Source: Nocardia aurea (lineage in GTDB: Bacteria; Actinomycetota; Actinomycetes; Mycobacteriales; Mycobacteriaceae). Taken from it: a DNA stretch of 64,000 nucleotides. Where the stretch lies: NCBI RefSeq assembly GCF_003123685.1, contig NZ_QCYJ01000130.1, positions 248,001 through 312,000 of the forward strand, written 5' to 3'. This document shows, piece after piece, positions 50,457-60,300 of this stretch. The notes under the pieces were generated by a model that worked only from the letters and a program-made list of their open reading frames with translations, was not told the origin of the DNA and ran no database searches. Numbering within the stretch: the first letter of the stretch is position 1; each line of letters begins with the position of its first letter. A program made the translations under genes and the position numbers.

Positions 50457-51479
50457 TCAGCCCACCCGCTCGATGGTGTAGCGCACCAGACGCTCGAGCG
50501 CGTCGTTGGCGGGCCCGGGCGGGAGCGCGGACAGTTCGGCGTGCGCGATATCGGCGTACCCCTGCAATTTCTCCTTGGCCAGCGCCATCCCCCGGGAGCG
50601 GGCGAGGAGTTCGAGCGCTTCGGCGACCTCCTCGTCGGATTCCAGCGGACGGGCGAGCAGGACGCGCAGCCGGTCGCCCTCGGGGCCCTCGTCGCGCAAC
50701 GCGTACAGCACCGGCAGGGTGTGCACACCCTCACGCAGATCGGTACCGGGAGTTTTGCCCGACTGTTCCGAGGCCGAGGAGATGTCGATGATGTCGTCGG
50801 AGATCTGGAAGGCGGTGCCGACCGCGTCGCCGAGCCTGGCGAGCCGTTCCACGTGCGCGGTGTCGGCGCCGGAGAAGGTGCCGCCGAAACGGCCCGAGGC
50901 GGCGATCAGCGAGCCGGTCTTCTCCCAGACCACACGCAGGTAGTGCTCGACCGGATCCTGGGATTCGCGCGCGCCCATGGTTTCGCGCATCTGACCGGTG
51001 ACCAGCTCGGCGAAGGTCTCGGCGATGATGCGCACCGCGTCGGGCCCGAGGGTCGAAGTCAGCCGCGAGGCGTGGGCGAACAGGTAATCGCCCGCCAGGA
51101 TGGCGATGTTGTTGCCCCAGCGCGAATTCACGCTCGGTGCGCCGCGACGCATCTGGGCTTCGTCCATCACGTCGTCGTGGTACAGGGTGGCCAGATGCAC
51201 CAGTTCGACAACGGTGCCCGCGGTGATCAACGCCGGATCGGTGGGATTGGGTCCGAGCTGACCGGTGAGAACGGTGAACAACGGACGGAACCGCTTACCG
51301 CCCGCGCGTGCCAGGTGCAGAGCCGCTTCCTGGAGGAAATCCTCGCCGTCGGACAGTTCGTCGATGAGCAGTTTCTCGACCTGTTCCAGGGCATTGCGCA
51401 CGGTCGACGCCAGCTCGGTGTCACCGAGATCGACCCCGGCCACCACCGTGCTCTGCTCTGTCACAGCCGATGTGCTCAT
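50457..51479 (-). CDS. grcC: polyprenyl diphosphate synthase (GrcC type)
   Basis: This all-helical prenyltransferase builds the long isoprenoid side chain, most likely of menaquinone. The two aspartate-rich motifs bind magnesium and diphosphate: D102-D-V-M-D106 and D228-D-I-I-D232. GGKRFRP, the other substrate-binding segment, is present. The 340-residue length fits all-trans heptaprenyl/octaprenyl synthases; chain length cannot be read directly. It starts at an ATG behind GGGAGAAG and is divergent from menJ. Confidence 0.93.
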   Translation of the reverse strand: MSTSAVTEQSTVVAGVDLGDTELASTVRNALEQVEKLLIDELSDGEDFLQEAALHLARAGGKRFRPLFTVLTGQLGPNPTDPALITAGTVVELVHLATLYHDDVMDEAQMRRGAPSVNSRWGNNIAILAGDYLFAHASRLTSTLGPDAVRIIAETFAELVTGQMRETMGARESQDPVEHYLRVVWEKTGSLIAASGRFGGTFSGADTAHVERLARLGDAVGTAFQISDDIIDISSASEQSGKTPGTDLREGVHTLPVLYALRDEGPEGDRLRVLLARPLESDEEVAEALELLARSRGMALAKEKLQGYADIAHAELSALPPGPANDALERLVRYTIERVG

Positions 51480-51686
51480 CTCTTCTCCCAGCGATGCGTC
51501 CGACCCCACGGTGAAGAACCTAGCGTGTCCGCGCCGCGCGGCCCATGAACACCGTCACTCCACGGCGTACCGCCCACTTTTCCACATATTCGCCTCGGCG
51601 GAATCACCAGCCGTGGGGTGAGGTATCCGCCACCGAGGACGGGTCCGCCGTCGACATCGGCGCGAGCGCCCTGCAAGTATGAGCGC

Positions 51687-52958
51687 ATGGGCTCACCGGA
51701 TGTCACTCCCGCGAGCGGCGATGGCGACGCGCTGCCGAGCAGGGCCGAGGTGCTGGTCGTCGGCGCGGGCCCGGCCGGGTCGGCCTCGGCCGCGTGGGCC
51801 GCGCGCGCGGGCCGCGATGTGCTGCTGATCGATTCCGCGGTCTTCCCACGGGACAAGACCTGCGGCGATGGGCTGACTCCGCGCGCGACAAAGGAACTCG
51901 AACATCTCGGACTCGGCGAATGGGTGCGCGCCCACACCGTCAATCACGGCCTCCGAATGACCGGTTTCGGCCGTGAGGCGTTGTTGAGCTGGCCCGCCGG
52001 ATCCTTCCCGACCTACGGAAGCGCCGTTCCCCGAACCGAACTCGACGACAAGTTGCGCGAGACCGCGGTGAAGTCGGGCGCGCGCATGCTGGACGGCACA
52101 AAGGTGGTGGAAGTCACTCGCGACGGTGATCGTGTCACCGGCGTGACGGTCGAGACCGCGACGGGCTCGCGCACCATCGCCTGCGAGCGTCTGGTCGTCG
52201 CCGACGGGGTCCGCTCCCCCGTGGGCAAGCTGCTCGGCCGGACCTGGCACCGCCGCTACGCCTACGGCACCGCCGCGCGCGCCTACATAAGATCCGGGCG
52301 CAGCGACGACCAGTGGATCACCTCGCATCTGGAGTTGCGCGATGCCGAGGGCGAACTCGTCCCCGGCTACGGCTGGGTGTTCCCGCTCGGCAACGGCGAG
52401 GTCAACATCGGTGTCGGCTCGCTCGCGACCGAGGCCCGCCCTTCCCACATCGCGCTGAAACCCCTACTGCGGCACTACACTTCGCAGCGCTACGAGGAAT
52501 GGCAGTTCGAGGGCGAACTGCGGGCGATCGCGTCGGCGCTGCTGCCGATGGGTGGCGCGGTGTCGAATGTGGCGGGGCGCAACTGGGTGCTGATCGGCGA
52601 CGCGGCGGGCTGTGTGAACCCGCTCAACGGCGAGGGTATCGATTACGGCCTCGAAGGCGGCCATATGCTCGCGGGCCTGCTCGACGAACCGGACCTCACC
52701 CGGGTCTGGCCCGAGTTGCTGCGCGCGTGCTACGGGCGCACGTTCTCGGTGGCGCGCCGCATCGCGGGCCTGGCCACCCACCCGCGCATGGTCCCACTCG
52801 GCGGTCCCCCGGTGATGCGGTCGAAATACTTGCAGCGCACCGCCGTTCGAGTGATGGGCAATCTCGTCACCGACGAGGATCTCGACCTCACCGCGCGGGC
52901 TTGGCGGCTGGCGGGCCGTGGCTCGATGCGCATGGACGAATTACAGCCGTTCTCCTGA
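51687..52958 (+). CDS. menJ: menaquinone side-chain reductase MenJ (geranylgeranyl reductase family)
   Basis: MenJ saturates one isoprene unit of menaquinone. The 423-residue flavoprotein has the FAD motif VLVVGAGPAGSASAAWAARAG, the PRDKTCGDGLTPRA segment and the GDAAGCVNPLNGEGIDYGLEGG motif of geranylgeranyl reductases. It resembles the Rv0561c protein in length and neighbours (grcC, htpX, menG). The ATG chosen is 23 residues inside the open frame, where homology begins. It is divergent from grcC. Confidence 0.9.
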   Translation: MGSPDVTPASGDGDALPSRAEVLVVGAGPAGSASAAWAARAGRDVLLIDSAVFPRDKTCGDGLTPRATKELEHLGLGEWVRAHTVNHGLRMTGFGREALLSWPAGSFPTYGSAVPRTELDDKLRETAVKSGARMLDGTKVVEVTRDGDRVTGVTVETATGSRTIACERLVVADGVRSPVGKLLGRTWHRRYAYGTAARAYIRSGRSDDQWITSHLELRDAEGELVPGYGWVFPLGNGEVNIGVGSLATEARPSHIALKPLLRHYTSQRYEEWQFEGELRAIASALLPMGGAVSNVAGRNWVLIGDAAGCVNPLNGEGIDYGLEGGHMLAGLLDEPDLTRVWPELLRACYGRTFSVARRIAGLATHPRMVPLGGPPVMRSKYLQRTAVRVMGNLVTDEDLDLTARAWRLAGRGSMRMDELQPFS

Positions 52959-52970
52959 CGGGTGAGGGCC

Positions 52971-53396
52971 ATGACCGAACCGCAGGCACCGAGGCTGCCC
53001 GCACTCGACCTGCTGCCGCATCTGCGCAAGGCACGGGACCTGGCCGATCGCCGGTACGCCGACCCGCTGAATCTCGATGAGCTGGCCGCGGCGGCCGGGG
53101 TGTCCAAATACCATTTCCTGCGCGCGTTCACCGCCGTCTACGGCCGTACACCGGCGCTCTACCTGGCCGAACGCCGGATCGAGCGTGCCCAGGATCTGCT
53201 GCGCGCCACGAATCTCACGGTGACCGAGGTTTGTATGCTCGTCGGTTACACCAGTCTCGGTTCCTTCAGCACCAAATTCCGGCAGCTCGTCGGCGTCGCC
53301 CCCTCGGAATACCAGGCGAAATTCGCCGACGGCGCGCCGCGCATTCCCGGCTGCTACGTCTTCATGCACGGCCTGTCCGACCGCACCCGCGAGTGA
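52971..53396 (+). CDS. AraC family regulator, single DNA-binding domain
   Basis: The 141-residue protein is essentially only an AraC DNA-binding domain (LDELAAAAGVSKYHFLRAFTAVYGRTPALYLAERRIERAQDLLRATNLTVTEVCMLVGYTSLGSFSTKFRQLVGVAPSEYQ). No sensor domain is attached. The gene directly precedes a VOC gene, a recurrent pairing in Actinobacteria, so it may regulate that gene. It begins 12 bases after menJ and may be cotranscribed. Confidence 0.88.
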   Translation: MTEPQAPRLPALDLLPHLRKARDLADRRYADPLNLDELAAAAGVSKYHFLRAFTAVYGRTPALYLAERRIERAQDLLRATNLTVTEVCMLVGYTSLGSFSTKFRQLVGVAPSEYQAKFADGAPRIPGCYVFMHGLSDRTRE

Positions 53397-53459
53397 ATCG
53401 AGCCCGACACCGCAATTTCGGAGAAGCCCGCCGAACCAGAACCGAAATAGCCTGTTCCC

Positions 53460-53900
53460 ATGACGACGATTTCCAATATCTCGCTGGTCACGGTGTATGT
53501 GACCGATCAGGACGCGGCCAAACGGTGGTATATCGACAACCTCGGATTCGTGGAAGCCACCGATATCGCGATGGGTGACAACGGCTTCCGCTGGGTCACC
53601 ATCATCCATCCGGACCATCCCGAACTCGAGGTGACCCTGATGATTCCCGGGCCGCCGCTCGATGACAATCTCGCCGACGCGATCCGGCGCTCGCTGGCCA
53701 ACGGCACCCACGGCGCGCTCGGGCTGAGAACCGAGAACTGTCAGAAGGCGTTCGAGGATCTGACGGCCAAGGGCGTCGAATTCGTCGCGCCGCCCGCGGA
53801 ACGCCCCTACGGCGTCGAGGCGATCATCCGCGACAATTCCGGGAACTGGCTGGTGCTGGTCGAGCCGAGGGAATTCGATCCGGCTGCCTTCAAGGGATAG
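53460..53900 (+). CDS. VOC family protein
   Basis: The 146-residue protein is a single vicinal-oxygen-chelate domain beginning MTTISNISLVTVYVTDQDAAKRWYIDNLGF and ending EAIIRDNSGNWLVLVEPREF, with the usual ligand-bearing strands. It may be a glyoxalase-like or resistance-type binder; the ligand is unknown. It follows the AraC-type regulator by 63 bases. Confidence 0.88.
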   Translation: MTTISNISLVTVYVTDQDAAKRWYIDNLGFVEATDIAMGDNGFRWVTIIHPDHPELEVTLMIPGPPLDDNLADAIRRSLANGTHGALGLRTENCQKAFEDLTAKGVEFVAPPAERPYGVEAIIRDNSGNWLVLVEPREFDPAAFKG

Positions 53901-53920
53901 TGACGGCGGATGGTGACACG

Positions 53921-53958
53921 ATTCGGGCCCGCCACCGTCACCGGTCACGGGCCCGAAT
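53921..53958. terminator. bidirectional terminator hairpin
   Basis: Perfect 11-base arms, ATTCGGGCCCG (53921-53931) and CGGGCCCGAAT (53948-53958), lie between convergent VOC and DUF2505 genes. Confidence 0.7.
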
Positions 53959-53969
53959 TCGCGGCGTCG

Positions 53970-54476
53970 TCAGGCGCTGGCCTGGCTGGTCACCCACTGC
54001 TCGACGAACGCGCGCTCGCTGTTGATCACCTTGCGGTAGAGCTGTTCGGCCAGGGGCTCGATAGCCCCGCCCACCAGCGGAACCTTCACCTTCACGGTGC
54101 CGACCACCTCGATCTCGGAACCCTCGGCGGTGGGGCGCAGCGTGTAGGCGCCGCTCATCTCGCCCGCGACACCGGTGGTCGTGGCTTCGAAGACGCCCTT
54201 GGCCAGTTCGCCGTCGAGCGCCTGCCAGTAGTCGGTGCGCGAGAGGACGAGATCACTCTTGAGCACCGTGCGCACGATGGCGGGAACCTTGTCCCTGCGC
54301 GCGGTTTCGGTCATGTGGATGCGAATGGTGCCCGCACCCTCGGGATGGGAGAGGTCGAAGGTCGCGGTTTCGGCCTCGGCGAATCTGGCGTGCCAGACAC
54401 CGTCGCCGGTCAATGCCCGGTGGAGATCTTCGACCGGGACAGCGTAGGGCACGGTGAAGCTGAATTTTCGGGACAT
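53970..54476 (-). CDS. DUF2505 domain protein (SRPBCC-like)
   Basis: The 168-residue protein belongs to DUF2505, a START-like family of Actinobacteria with no known function. It begins MSRKFSFTVPYAVPVEDLHRAL and contains WQALDGELAKGVFEATTTGVAG. No signal peptide or membrane helix is present. It is divergent from the DUF3592 membrane protein gene. Confidence 0.85.
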   Translation of the reverse strand: MSRKFSFTVPYAVPVEDLHRALTGDGVWHARFAEAETATFDLSHPEGAGTIRIHMTETARRDKVPAIVRTVLKSDLVLSRTDYWQALDGELAKGVFEATTTGVAGEMSGAYTLRPTAEGSEIEVVGTVKVKVPLVGGAIEPLAEQLYRKVINSERAFVEQWVTSQASA

Positions 54477-54516
54477 GGGCGCTCACGCTAGTCGAGTCGG
54501 TCGGTAGCCTGTCGCT

Positions 54517-54981
54517 GTGTCGGAAACCAGCCAGTCCGAAAGGCGGGCCGTTCGTCTGAGGCGGGCGAAGTTCGGTGTCTGCATCGCGGCGGCGGTGGTC
54601 AGTGTCCTGATGGGTCTGCTCGTGCTCGCCGCGTGGCGCAACGACTACCTGATCAGTTCCGACAAGGGGGTGACCACCGCGGAGGTGCTCTCGGCGGGAC
54701 GGCTGCGGTCGGCGGTGATCTATGTGACCCCGGACGGGGAAACCCACAATCCCAAGGTCGGCGTGCTGTATCCGACCAATCTCACCGCGGGTGAGCGCAT
54801 CAACGTGGAGTACAACCGGGCCGATCCCGATCTGGTCCGGGTCGCGGGCCGCGATGTGCGCGTGGCGCTGCTGCCCGCGCTGTCGGTGATCGTCGTCGCC
54901 TGGCTGCTCGCGCTCCCGACCCTGTGGATTCTCACCCGAATGGGCCGTCGACGCCCGTCGACGACGGTGCGAGCCCTCTGA
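54517..54981 (+). CDS. DUF3592 membrane protein
   Basis: The 154-residue protein has two membrane helices (VCIAAAVVSVLMGLLVLAAW and ALLPALSVIVVAWLLALPTLWIL) around an outer beta-rich domain (VEYNRADPDLVRVAGRD, typical of DUF3592). It corresponds in position to Rv0556, next to mgtA in M. tuberculosis. The start is a GTG. Function is unknown. Confidence 0.82.
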   Translation: MSETSQSERRAVRLRRAKFGVCIAAAVVSVLMGLLVLAAWRNDYLISSDKGVTTAEVLSAGRLRSAVIYVTPDGETHNPKVGVLYPTNLTAGERINVEYNRADPDLVRVAGRDVRVALLPALSVIVVAWLLALPTLWILTRMGRRRPSTTVRAL

Positions 54982-55090
54982 CCAGCGATTCTTCGACGCG
55001 CTCGGATCCAGCGCTCCAATAGTTCGCCGGACGTTTTCTCGATCGTCACGTCGGCGTGGCGGGTCGGCGCGTTCCGGCGGTCACGCTGAA

Positions 55091-56236
55091 GTGGTGCGCG
55101 TAGCCATCGTTTCGGAGTCGTTCCTGCCGAATATGAACGGCGTCGTCAACTCTGTCCTCCACATCATCGACCACTTGGATCGGCACGGTCACGAGGCGCT
55201 CGTCATCGCGCCGGACACCCCGCGCGGAATGCCGCCCGCCCCGCGTCAGCACGGCCGTTTCCGGGTGCACCGGGTGCCCGCGGTGATGGTCCCCAGGATC
55301 AGTTCCCTGCCGGTGGGGCTGCCGCAACCCGGTATCACGGCAGCGATAGGGGAGTTCGGCGCGGACGTGGTGCATCTGGCCTCGCCGTTCCTGCTCGGGG
55401 CAGGCGGGCTGGGGGCGGCCGTTCGCCTCGATCTGCCCACGGTGGCCGTCTACCAGACCGATGTCGCCGGATTCGCCAAGAGCTACGGACTCGGACTGAC
55501 CGCCAAGGCCGCCTGGCATTGGACGCGGCGCATCCACGAGGGCGCGACCAGAACACTCGCACCCTCGCGCGCGGCGGCCGAGGATCTGCGCACACACGGC
55601 ATCCCCCGTGTGCACCGCTGGGGCCGAGGTGTGGATATCGCCCGGTTCGCACCCTCGGCGCGCTCCGCGCGGACGCGGGCGAGCTGGCTCGCGGATTCGC
55701 AGCGGCTGCTGGTCGGCTTCGTCGGGCGGCTCGCCCCGGAGAAACATGTCGAGCGACTCGCGGTTCTCGCCCACGATCCGGATATCCAACTGGTGATCGT
55801 CGGTGACGGACCCGATCGGGCCGCGCTGAGCAGACTCATGCCGAACGCGGTGTTCACCGGTGAACTCGGCGGCGCCGAATTGGCGCGGGCGTACGCGAGC
55901 CTGGACGTGATGGTGCACGCGGGCGAGCACGAGACGTTCTGCCAGGGCGTGCAGGAGGCGCTGGCCGCGGGCGTACCGGTGATCGGCCCGGACGCGGGCG
56001 GCCCGCGCGACCTGATCGCGCACTGCCGCAACGGCTATCTGCTTCCGGTCGACCGCTTCGAGGAACTGCTGCCGAGCGCCGTCGGCGCGCTGCGCGACCC
56101 CGAGATCCGGGCCAGATTCGCGCATTCGGCCCGCGGATCGGTCCTGCACCGCACCTGGCCCGCGATCTGCGCCGAACTGATGGGCCACTACGGCGAGGTG
56201 ACCGGTATGCGGGTCAGGCTGCCGCACACCGCCTGA
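55091..56236 (+). CDS. mgtA: GDP-mannose-dependent alpha-mannosyltransferase (MgtA-like)
   Basis: This GT4 glycosyltransferase of 381 residues probably adds mannose to a lipid anchor in lipomannan synthesis. It begins VRVAIVSESFLPNMNGVVNSV, has the nucleotide-binding VGFVGRLAPEKHVERL, and the EX7E motif in GEHETFCQGVQEALAAGVPVIG. The arrangement beside menG and a DUF3592 gene matches Rv0556-Rv0557-Rv0558, where the mycobacterial enzyme is MgtA (formerly PimB). Either of the two adjacent GTG codons may be the start. Confidence 0.88.
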   Translation: MVRVAIVSESFLPNMNGVVNSVLHIIDHLDRHGHEALVIAPDTPRGMPPAPRQHGRFRVHRVPAVMVPRISSLPVGLPQPGITAAIGEFGADVVHLASPFLLGAGGLGAAVRLDLPTVAVYQTDVAGFAKSYGLGLTAKAAWHWTRRIHEGATRTLAPSRAAAEDLRTHGIPRVHRWGRGVDIARFAPSARSARTRASWLADSQRLLVGFVGRLAPEKHVERLAVLAHDPDIQLVIVGDGPDRAALSRLMPNAVFTGELGGAELARAYASLDVMVHAGEHETFCQGVQEALAAGVPVIGPDAGGPRDLIAHCRNGYLLPVDRFEELLPSAVGALRDPEIRARFAHSARGSVLHRTWPAICAELMGHYGEVTGMRVRLPHTA

Positions 56237-56371
56237 GCCGCTGTGGCTGGTGGGCGGCTGTGCGGCCGATCACCGCGCACCCCGCCCGACCTGCCACGAC
56301 GGCGCGACGTGCCAGCGCGCTCGGGCGGTCGACGTGGTCGCGCGGGCGGCCCGCGCACTAGGGTCGAACCC

Positions 56372-57082
56372 GTGGCGAAAACAGAGCAGCGGGAATCGTT
56401 TCGGGCCTCGCTCGAAAAGCAGCCGCACGAGGTCGCGTCGATGTTCGACGGGGTCGCGAAGCGGTACGACATCACCAATACCGTCATCTCGGCGGGCCAG
56501 GACAGGTACTGGCGGTGGGCGGTCCGCAAAGCGGTGGCACCGCGCCCCGGTGAGCGCGTCCTCGACCTCGCGGCGGGCACCGGTATCTCCACGCTCGACC
56601 TGGCCAGGTCGGGCGCGTGGTGCCTGGCCGCCGATTTCTCCAAGGGCATGCTCGCCGCCGGTCAGTTCCGCGATGTGCCGATGGTCGCGGCCGACGCCAC
56701 CGCGCTGCCTTTCGCCGACGACTCCTTCGACGCGGTGACCATCTCCTACGGCCTACGCAATATCTCGGACTCCCCGCGGGCGCTGCGCGAGATGCTGCGC
56801 GTCACCAAACCCGGCGGCAGACTCGTGGTGTGTGAATTCTCCACACCCGTGGTCCCGGTGTTCAAAACCGTCTACATGGAATACCTGATGAAGGCGCTGC
56901 CGCGAGTGGCGCGCGCGGTGAGCAGCAACCCCGACGCCTACGTCTATCTGGCCGAATCCATCAGGGCCTGGCCCAACCAGCGACAGCTCGCGATGCGGAT
57001 CGCCGACGCGGGCTGGTCCTCGGTGAAATGGCGTAATCTGACCGGCGGCATCGTCGCGCTGCACCGGGCCTACAAGCTCTAG
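56372..57082 (+). CDS. menG: demethylmenaquinone methyltransferase
   Basis: MenG methylates demethylmenaquinone with S-adenosylmethionine, the step that completes the ring. The 236-residue protein has the UbiE/MenG signatures FDGVAKRYDITNTVIS, the SAM motif LDLAAGTGIST, and SYGLRNISDSPRALREMLRVTKPGGRLVVCEFS. The GTG start is preceded by AGGG. It lies just after mgtA, and grcC and menJ nearby complete three menaquinone steps. Confidence 0.94.
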   Translation: MAKTEQRESFRASLEKQPHEVASMFDGVAKRYDITNTVISAGQDRYWRWAVRKAVAPRPGERVLDLAAGTGISTLDLARSGAWCLAADFSKGMLAAGQFRDVPMVAADATALPFADDSFDAVTISYGLRNISDSPRALREMLRVTKPGGRLVVCEFSTPVVPVFKTVYMEYLMKALPRVARAVSSNPDAYVYLAESIRAWPNQRQLAMRIADAGWSSVKWRNLTGGIVALHRAYKL

Positions 57083-57280
57083 TCGATCGCCTCCGGGCAA
57101 TCACAGTGACGACACTCACGTCAGCCGGGCCGACGGCGACAACGTGACACAGGTTTCGGTTCGCGCCGACGACCATCGCGCGAACCGGCCGTCATCGCCG
57201 CAGGTGATCGGGGCTGTTCGGGTCGGAGAACACCCGCCCCTCCAGCGATCTCACCGCCGTGGATTCACGCCGTGAGGTTA

Positions 57281-57310
57281 ATTGTCATCTGACGATAACG
57301 CTGGGTAAAT
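57281..57310 (+). promoter_or_regulatory. putative promoter/operator of the nitrate reductase gene
   Basis: A near-perfect palindrome (ATTGTCA and TGACGAT, 57281-57296) overlaps a -35 like TTGTCA (57282-57287), followed after 17 bases by GTAAAT. It lies 16-45 bases before the start codon. The regulator is not identified; spacing does not fit a clear GlnR box. Confidence 0.35.
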
Positions 57311-57325
57311 GCGACGCAACGGCCG

Positions 57326-60300
57326 ATGGCCATTATCGGAAGCATGTCGGATGCAGTAACGGCTCGCACGGGAGGCACCGCCAACACGGCGTGCTCCTAC
57401 TGTGGCGTCGGCTGCGGAATCACCGTGCAGACCGCCCCCGACGCCACCGGTAAACCGATGATCACCAAGGTCAGCGGCGACAAATCCCATCCGTCCAACG
57501 CGGGAAGGCTCTGCACCAAGGGCGCGACCCACCTCGAACTCATGAAGACGCCCGGCCGGATGGAGACCGCCTACCGGCGGCCCGAGCGCGGACAGGCCCC
57601 GGTGCCCGTCCCCGTCGACGCCGCGGTCACCGAGGCCGCCGACCGGCTGCGCGCCATCCTCGATGAACACGGCCCCGACGCGATCGCGCTCTACGTCTCC
57701 GGTCAGATGTCGCTGGAGGCGCAGTACCTGGCGACCAAACTGGCCAAGGGCTACCTGCGCACCGTCCACATCGAGGCCAACTCGCGCCTATGCATGGCGA
57801 GTGCGGGCACCGGCTACAAGCAATCGCTCGGCTCCGACGGGCCGCCCGGCTCCTACGACGATTTCGAGCACGCCGACCTGTTCTTCGTGATCGGCGCCAA
57901 TATGGCCGACTGCCACCCCATCCTCTACCTGCGCATGGCCGACCGGCTCAAGGCGGGCGCGAAACTCATCGTCGTCGATCCGCGGCGCACCGACACCACC
58001 GCGCGCGCCGATCTGTTCCTCCAGTTGAAACCCGGCACCGATCTGGCGCTGCTCAACGGCATCCTGCATCTGCTGGTGACCAACGGCGACATCGATGAGG
58101 AATTCATCGCCGAGCACACCGAGGGCTGGGACGCGATGCCCGAATTCCTCGCCGAGTACACCCCGGACGTGGTCGCCGGGATCACCGGACTCGCCGAGAC
58201 CGATATCAGGACCGCCGCCGCGATGATCGCCGAGGCGGGCGAATGGATGTCGCTGTGGACGATGGGCCTGAACCAGTCCACCCACGGCACCTGGAACACC
58301 AACGCGCTGTGCAATCTGCACCTGGCCACCGGCGCCATCAGCCGTCCCGGCAGCGGGCCGTTCTCGCTCACAGGTCAGCCCAACGCGATGGGCGGACGCG
58401 AGATGGGCTACATGGGCCCCGGTCTGCCGGGCCAGCGCAGTCTGCTGGCCGCCGCCGACCGCGCCTTCGTGGAAACCGCCTGGGATCTCGCGCCGGGCAC
58501 CCTGCGCACCGAGGCCGGGCCCGGCACCATCGAGATGTTCCGCGCGATGGCGGACGGTTCGATCAAGGCCGCCTGGATCATCTGCTCCAATCCGGTCGCC
58601 TCGGTCGCGAATCGCAAAACCGTGATCGCCGGTCTCGAGGCCGCCGATCTGGTCATCGCCCAGGACACCTACACCGAGACCGCCACCAATTCCTATGCCG
58701 ATCTGCTGCTGCCCGCCACGCTGTGGGCCGAGGCCGACGCGGTGATGGTGAACTCGGAACGCAATGTCACCCTGTTGCAGCAGTCGGTCGAACCGGCGGG
58801 ACAGGCGCGCCCCGATTGGCTGCTCATCGCCCAGATCGCCACCGCGATGGGGTTCCCCGGTTTCGAATTCGACTCCAGCGCCGAGGTGTTCGCCGAGATC
58901 CAGCGTTTCGCCAATCCCGCGACCGGCTACGACCTGCGCGGCATGAGTTACGACGCGCTGCGCGAATCATCGATGCAGTGGCCGTGCGCCGAGCCGGGCG
59001 CGCGCCGTAATCCGGTGCGCTACCTCAACGACGGTGTCAGCCAGACCCTGTTCGTCGATGAATCCGGACACCGGCCGCGTCTGGCTTTCGCCACACCGAG
59101 CCGCAAGGCCGTCTTCTGGCCGCGCCCGCATATGGCGCAGGACGAGATGCCCGACGACGACTATCCGTTCGTGCTGAACACCGGCAGGTTGCAGCACCAA
59201 TGGCACACGATGACCAAAACCGGCAAGATCACCAAGCTGAACAAGCTCAACGGTAAGCCGTTCATCGAGGTGCATCCCGAGGACGCCGAACGGCTCGATC
59301 TGCGGCCGGGTGACCAGCTCGAAATCGCCTCGCGGCGTGGCCGCGCGGTGCTTCCGGTGCAGATCAGCGACCGCGTGCGACCCGGTGATTGTTTCGCCCC
59401 CTTCCACTGGAACGACGAACAGGGCGAATACCTGACCATCAACGCCGTCACCAACGACGCGGTGGACGCCGCGTCGTTGCAACCGGAGTTCAAGGCCTGC
59501 GCGGTATCGCTGCGGCGGGTCGCGCCGGTGCCGGAACCCGAACGCGACACCCCCGCGATGGTCGGCGCCGGGGCCGGAAACGGTGCGGCGCAGGCGCATC
59601 CGCTGGCCGTCATGCTCGGCCTCGACAGCGGTATCGCGCCGACACTGAGTGATGTCGAGCAGATCTACCTGGGCGGATATCTGGCGGCGCTGCAATCGCT
59701 TCCCGTCGTCGGCCAGCCGGTGCTGCCCGAATCGGCGCCGCTGTCCGCGCGCAGCCGGATGTGGATCGACGGCATGCTCGCGGGTATGTACTCGCGTGGC
59801 GCGGGTCTCGTCGACGCCGACTTCGCGGGCGAGGAAACCCCGGCGGCGCCCGTCACGGTGCTGTGGGCGTCCCAGACCGGCAACGCGGAGGAATTCGCCG
59901 CCGAGGTGGCCGAGCGACTCGCCGAATCCGGTTACGCGCCGAGACTGCTCGACATGGATTCGTGCGAACTCGGGGTGCTCACCGGCGATGTGCTGTTGAT
60001 CAGCAGTACTTTCGGCGACGGCGGCCCGCCGGACAACGGCGCGGATTTCTGGGATCGGCTCGACGACAGCGTGGTCCGGTTCACCGGTATGCGCTACGCG
60101 GTCTTCGCTCTCGGTGATTCCTCCTACGACGACTTCTGCGGGCACGGCCGCAAACTGGACACGAAACTGGCCGAACGCGGAGCCACCCGGCTGCTGGCGC
60201 GCACCGACAGCGAACCGGACTATCGCGAATCCGCCGAGCGGTGGCTCGACGACGTGCTGGCCGCGCTCGGCGGTTCCGGCGGCGGAACCGAATCCGGTCC

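Noticed and set aside
57275..57311. Possible GlnR box before the nitrate reductase gene
   Set aside because: GTTAA, TGAC, ATAAC and GTAAA elements are present, but their spacing does not follow the 11-base periodicity of actinobacterial GlnR sites.
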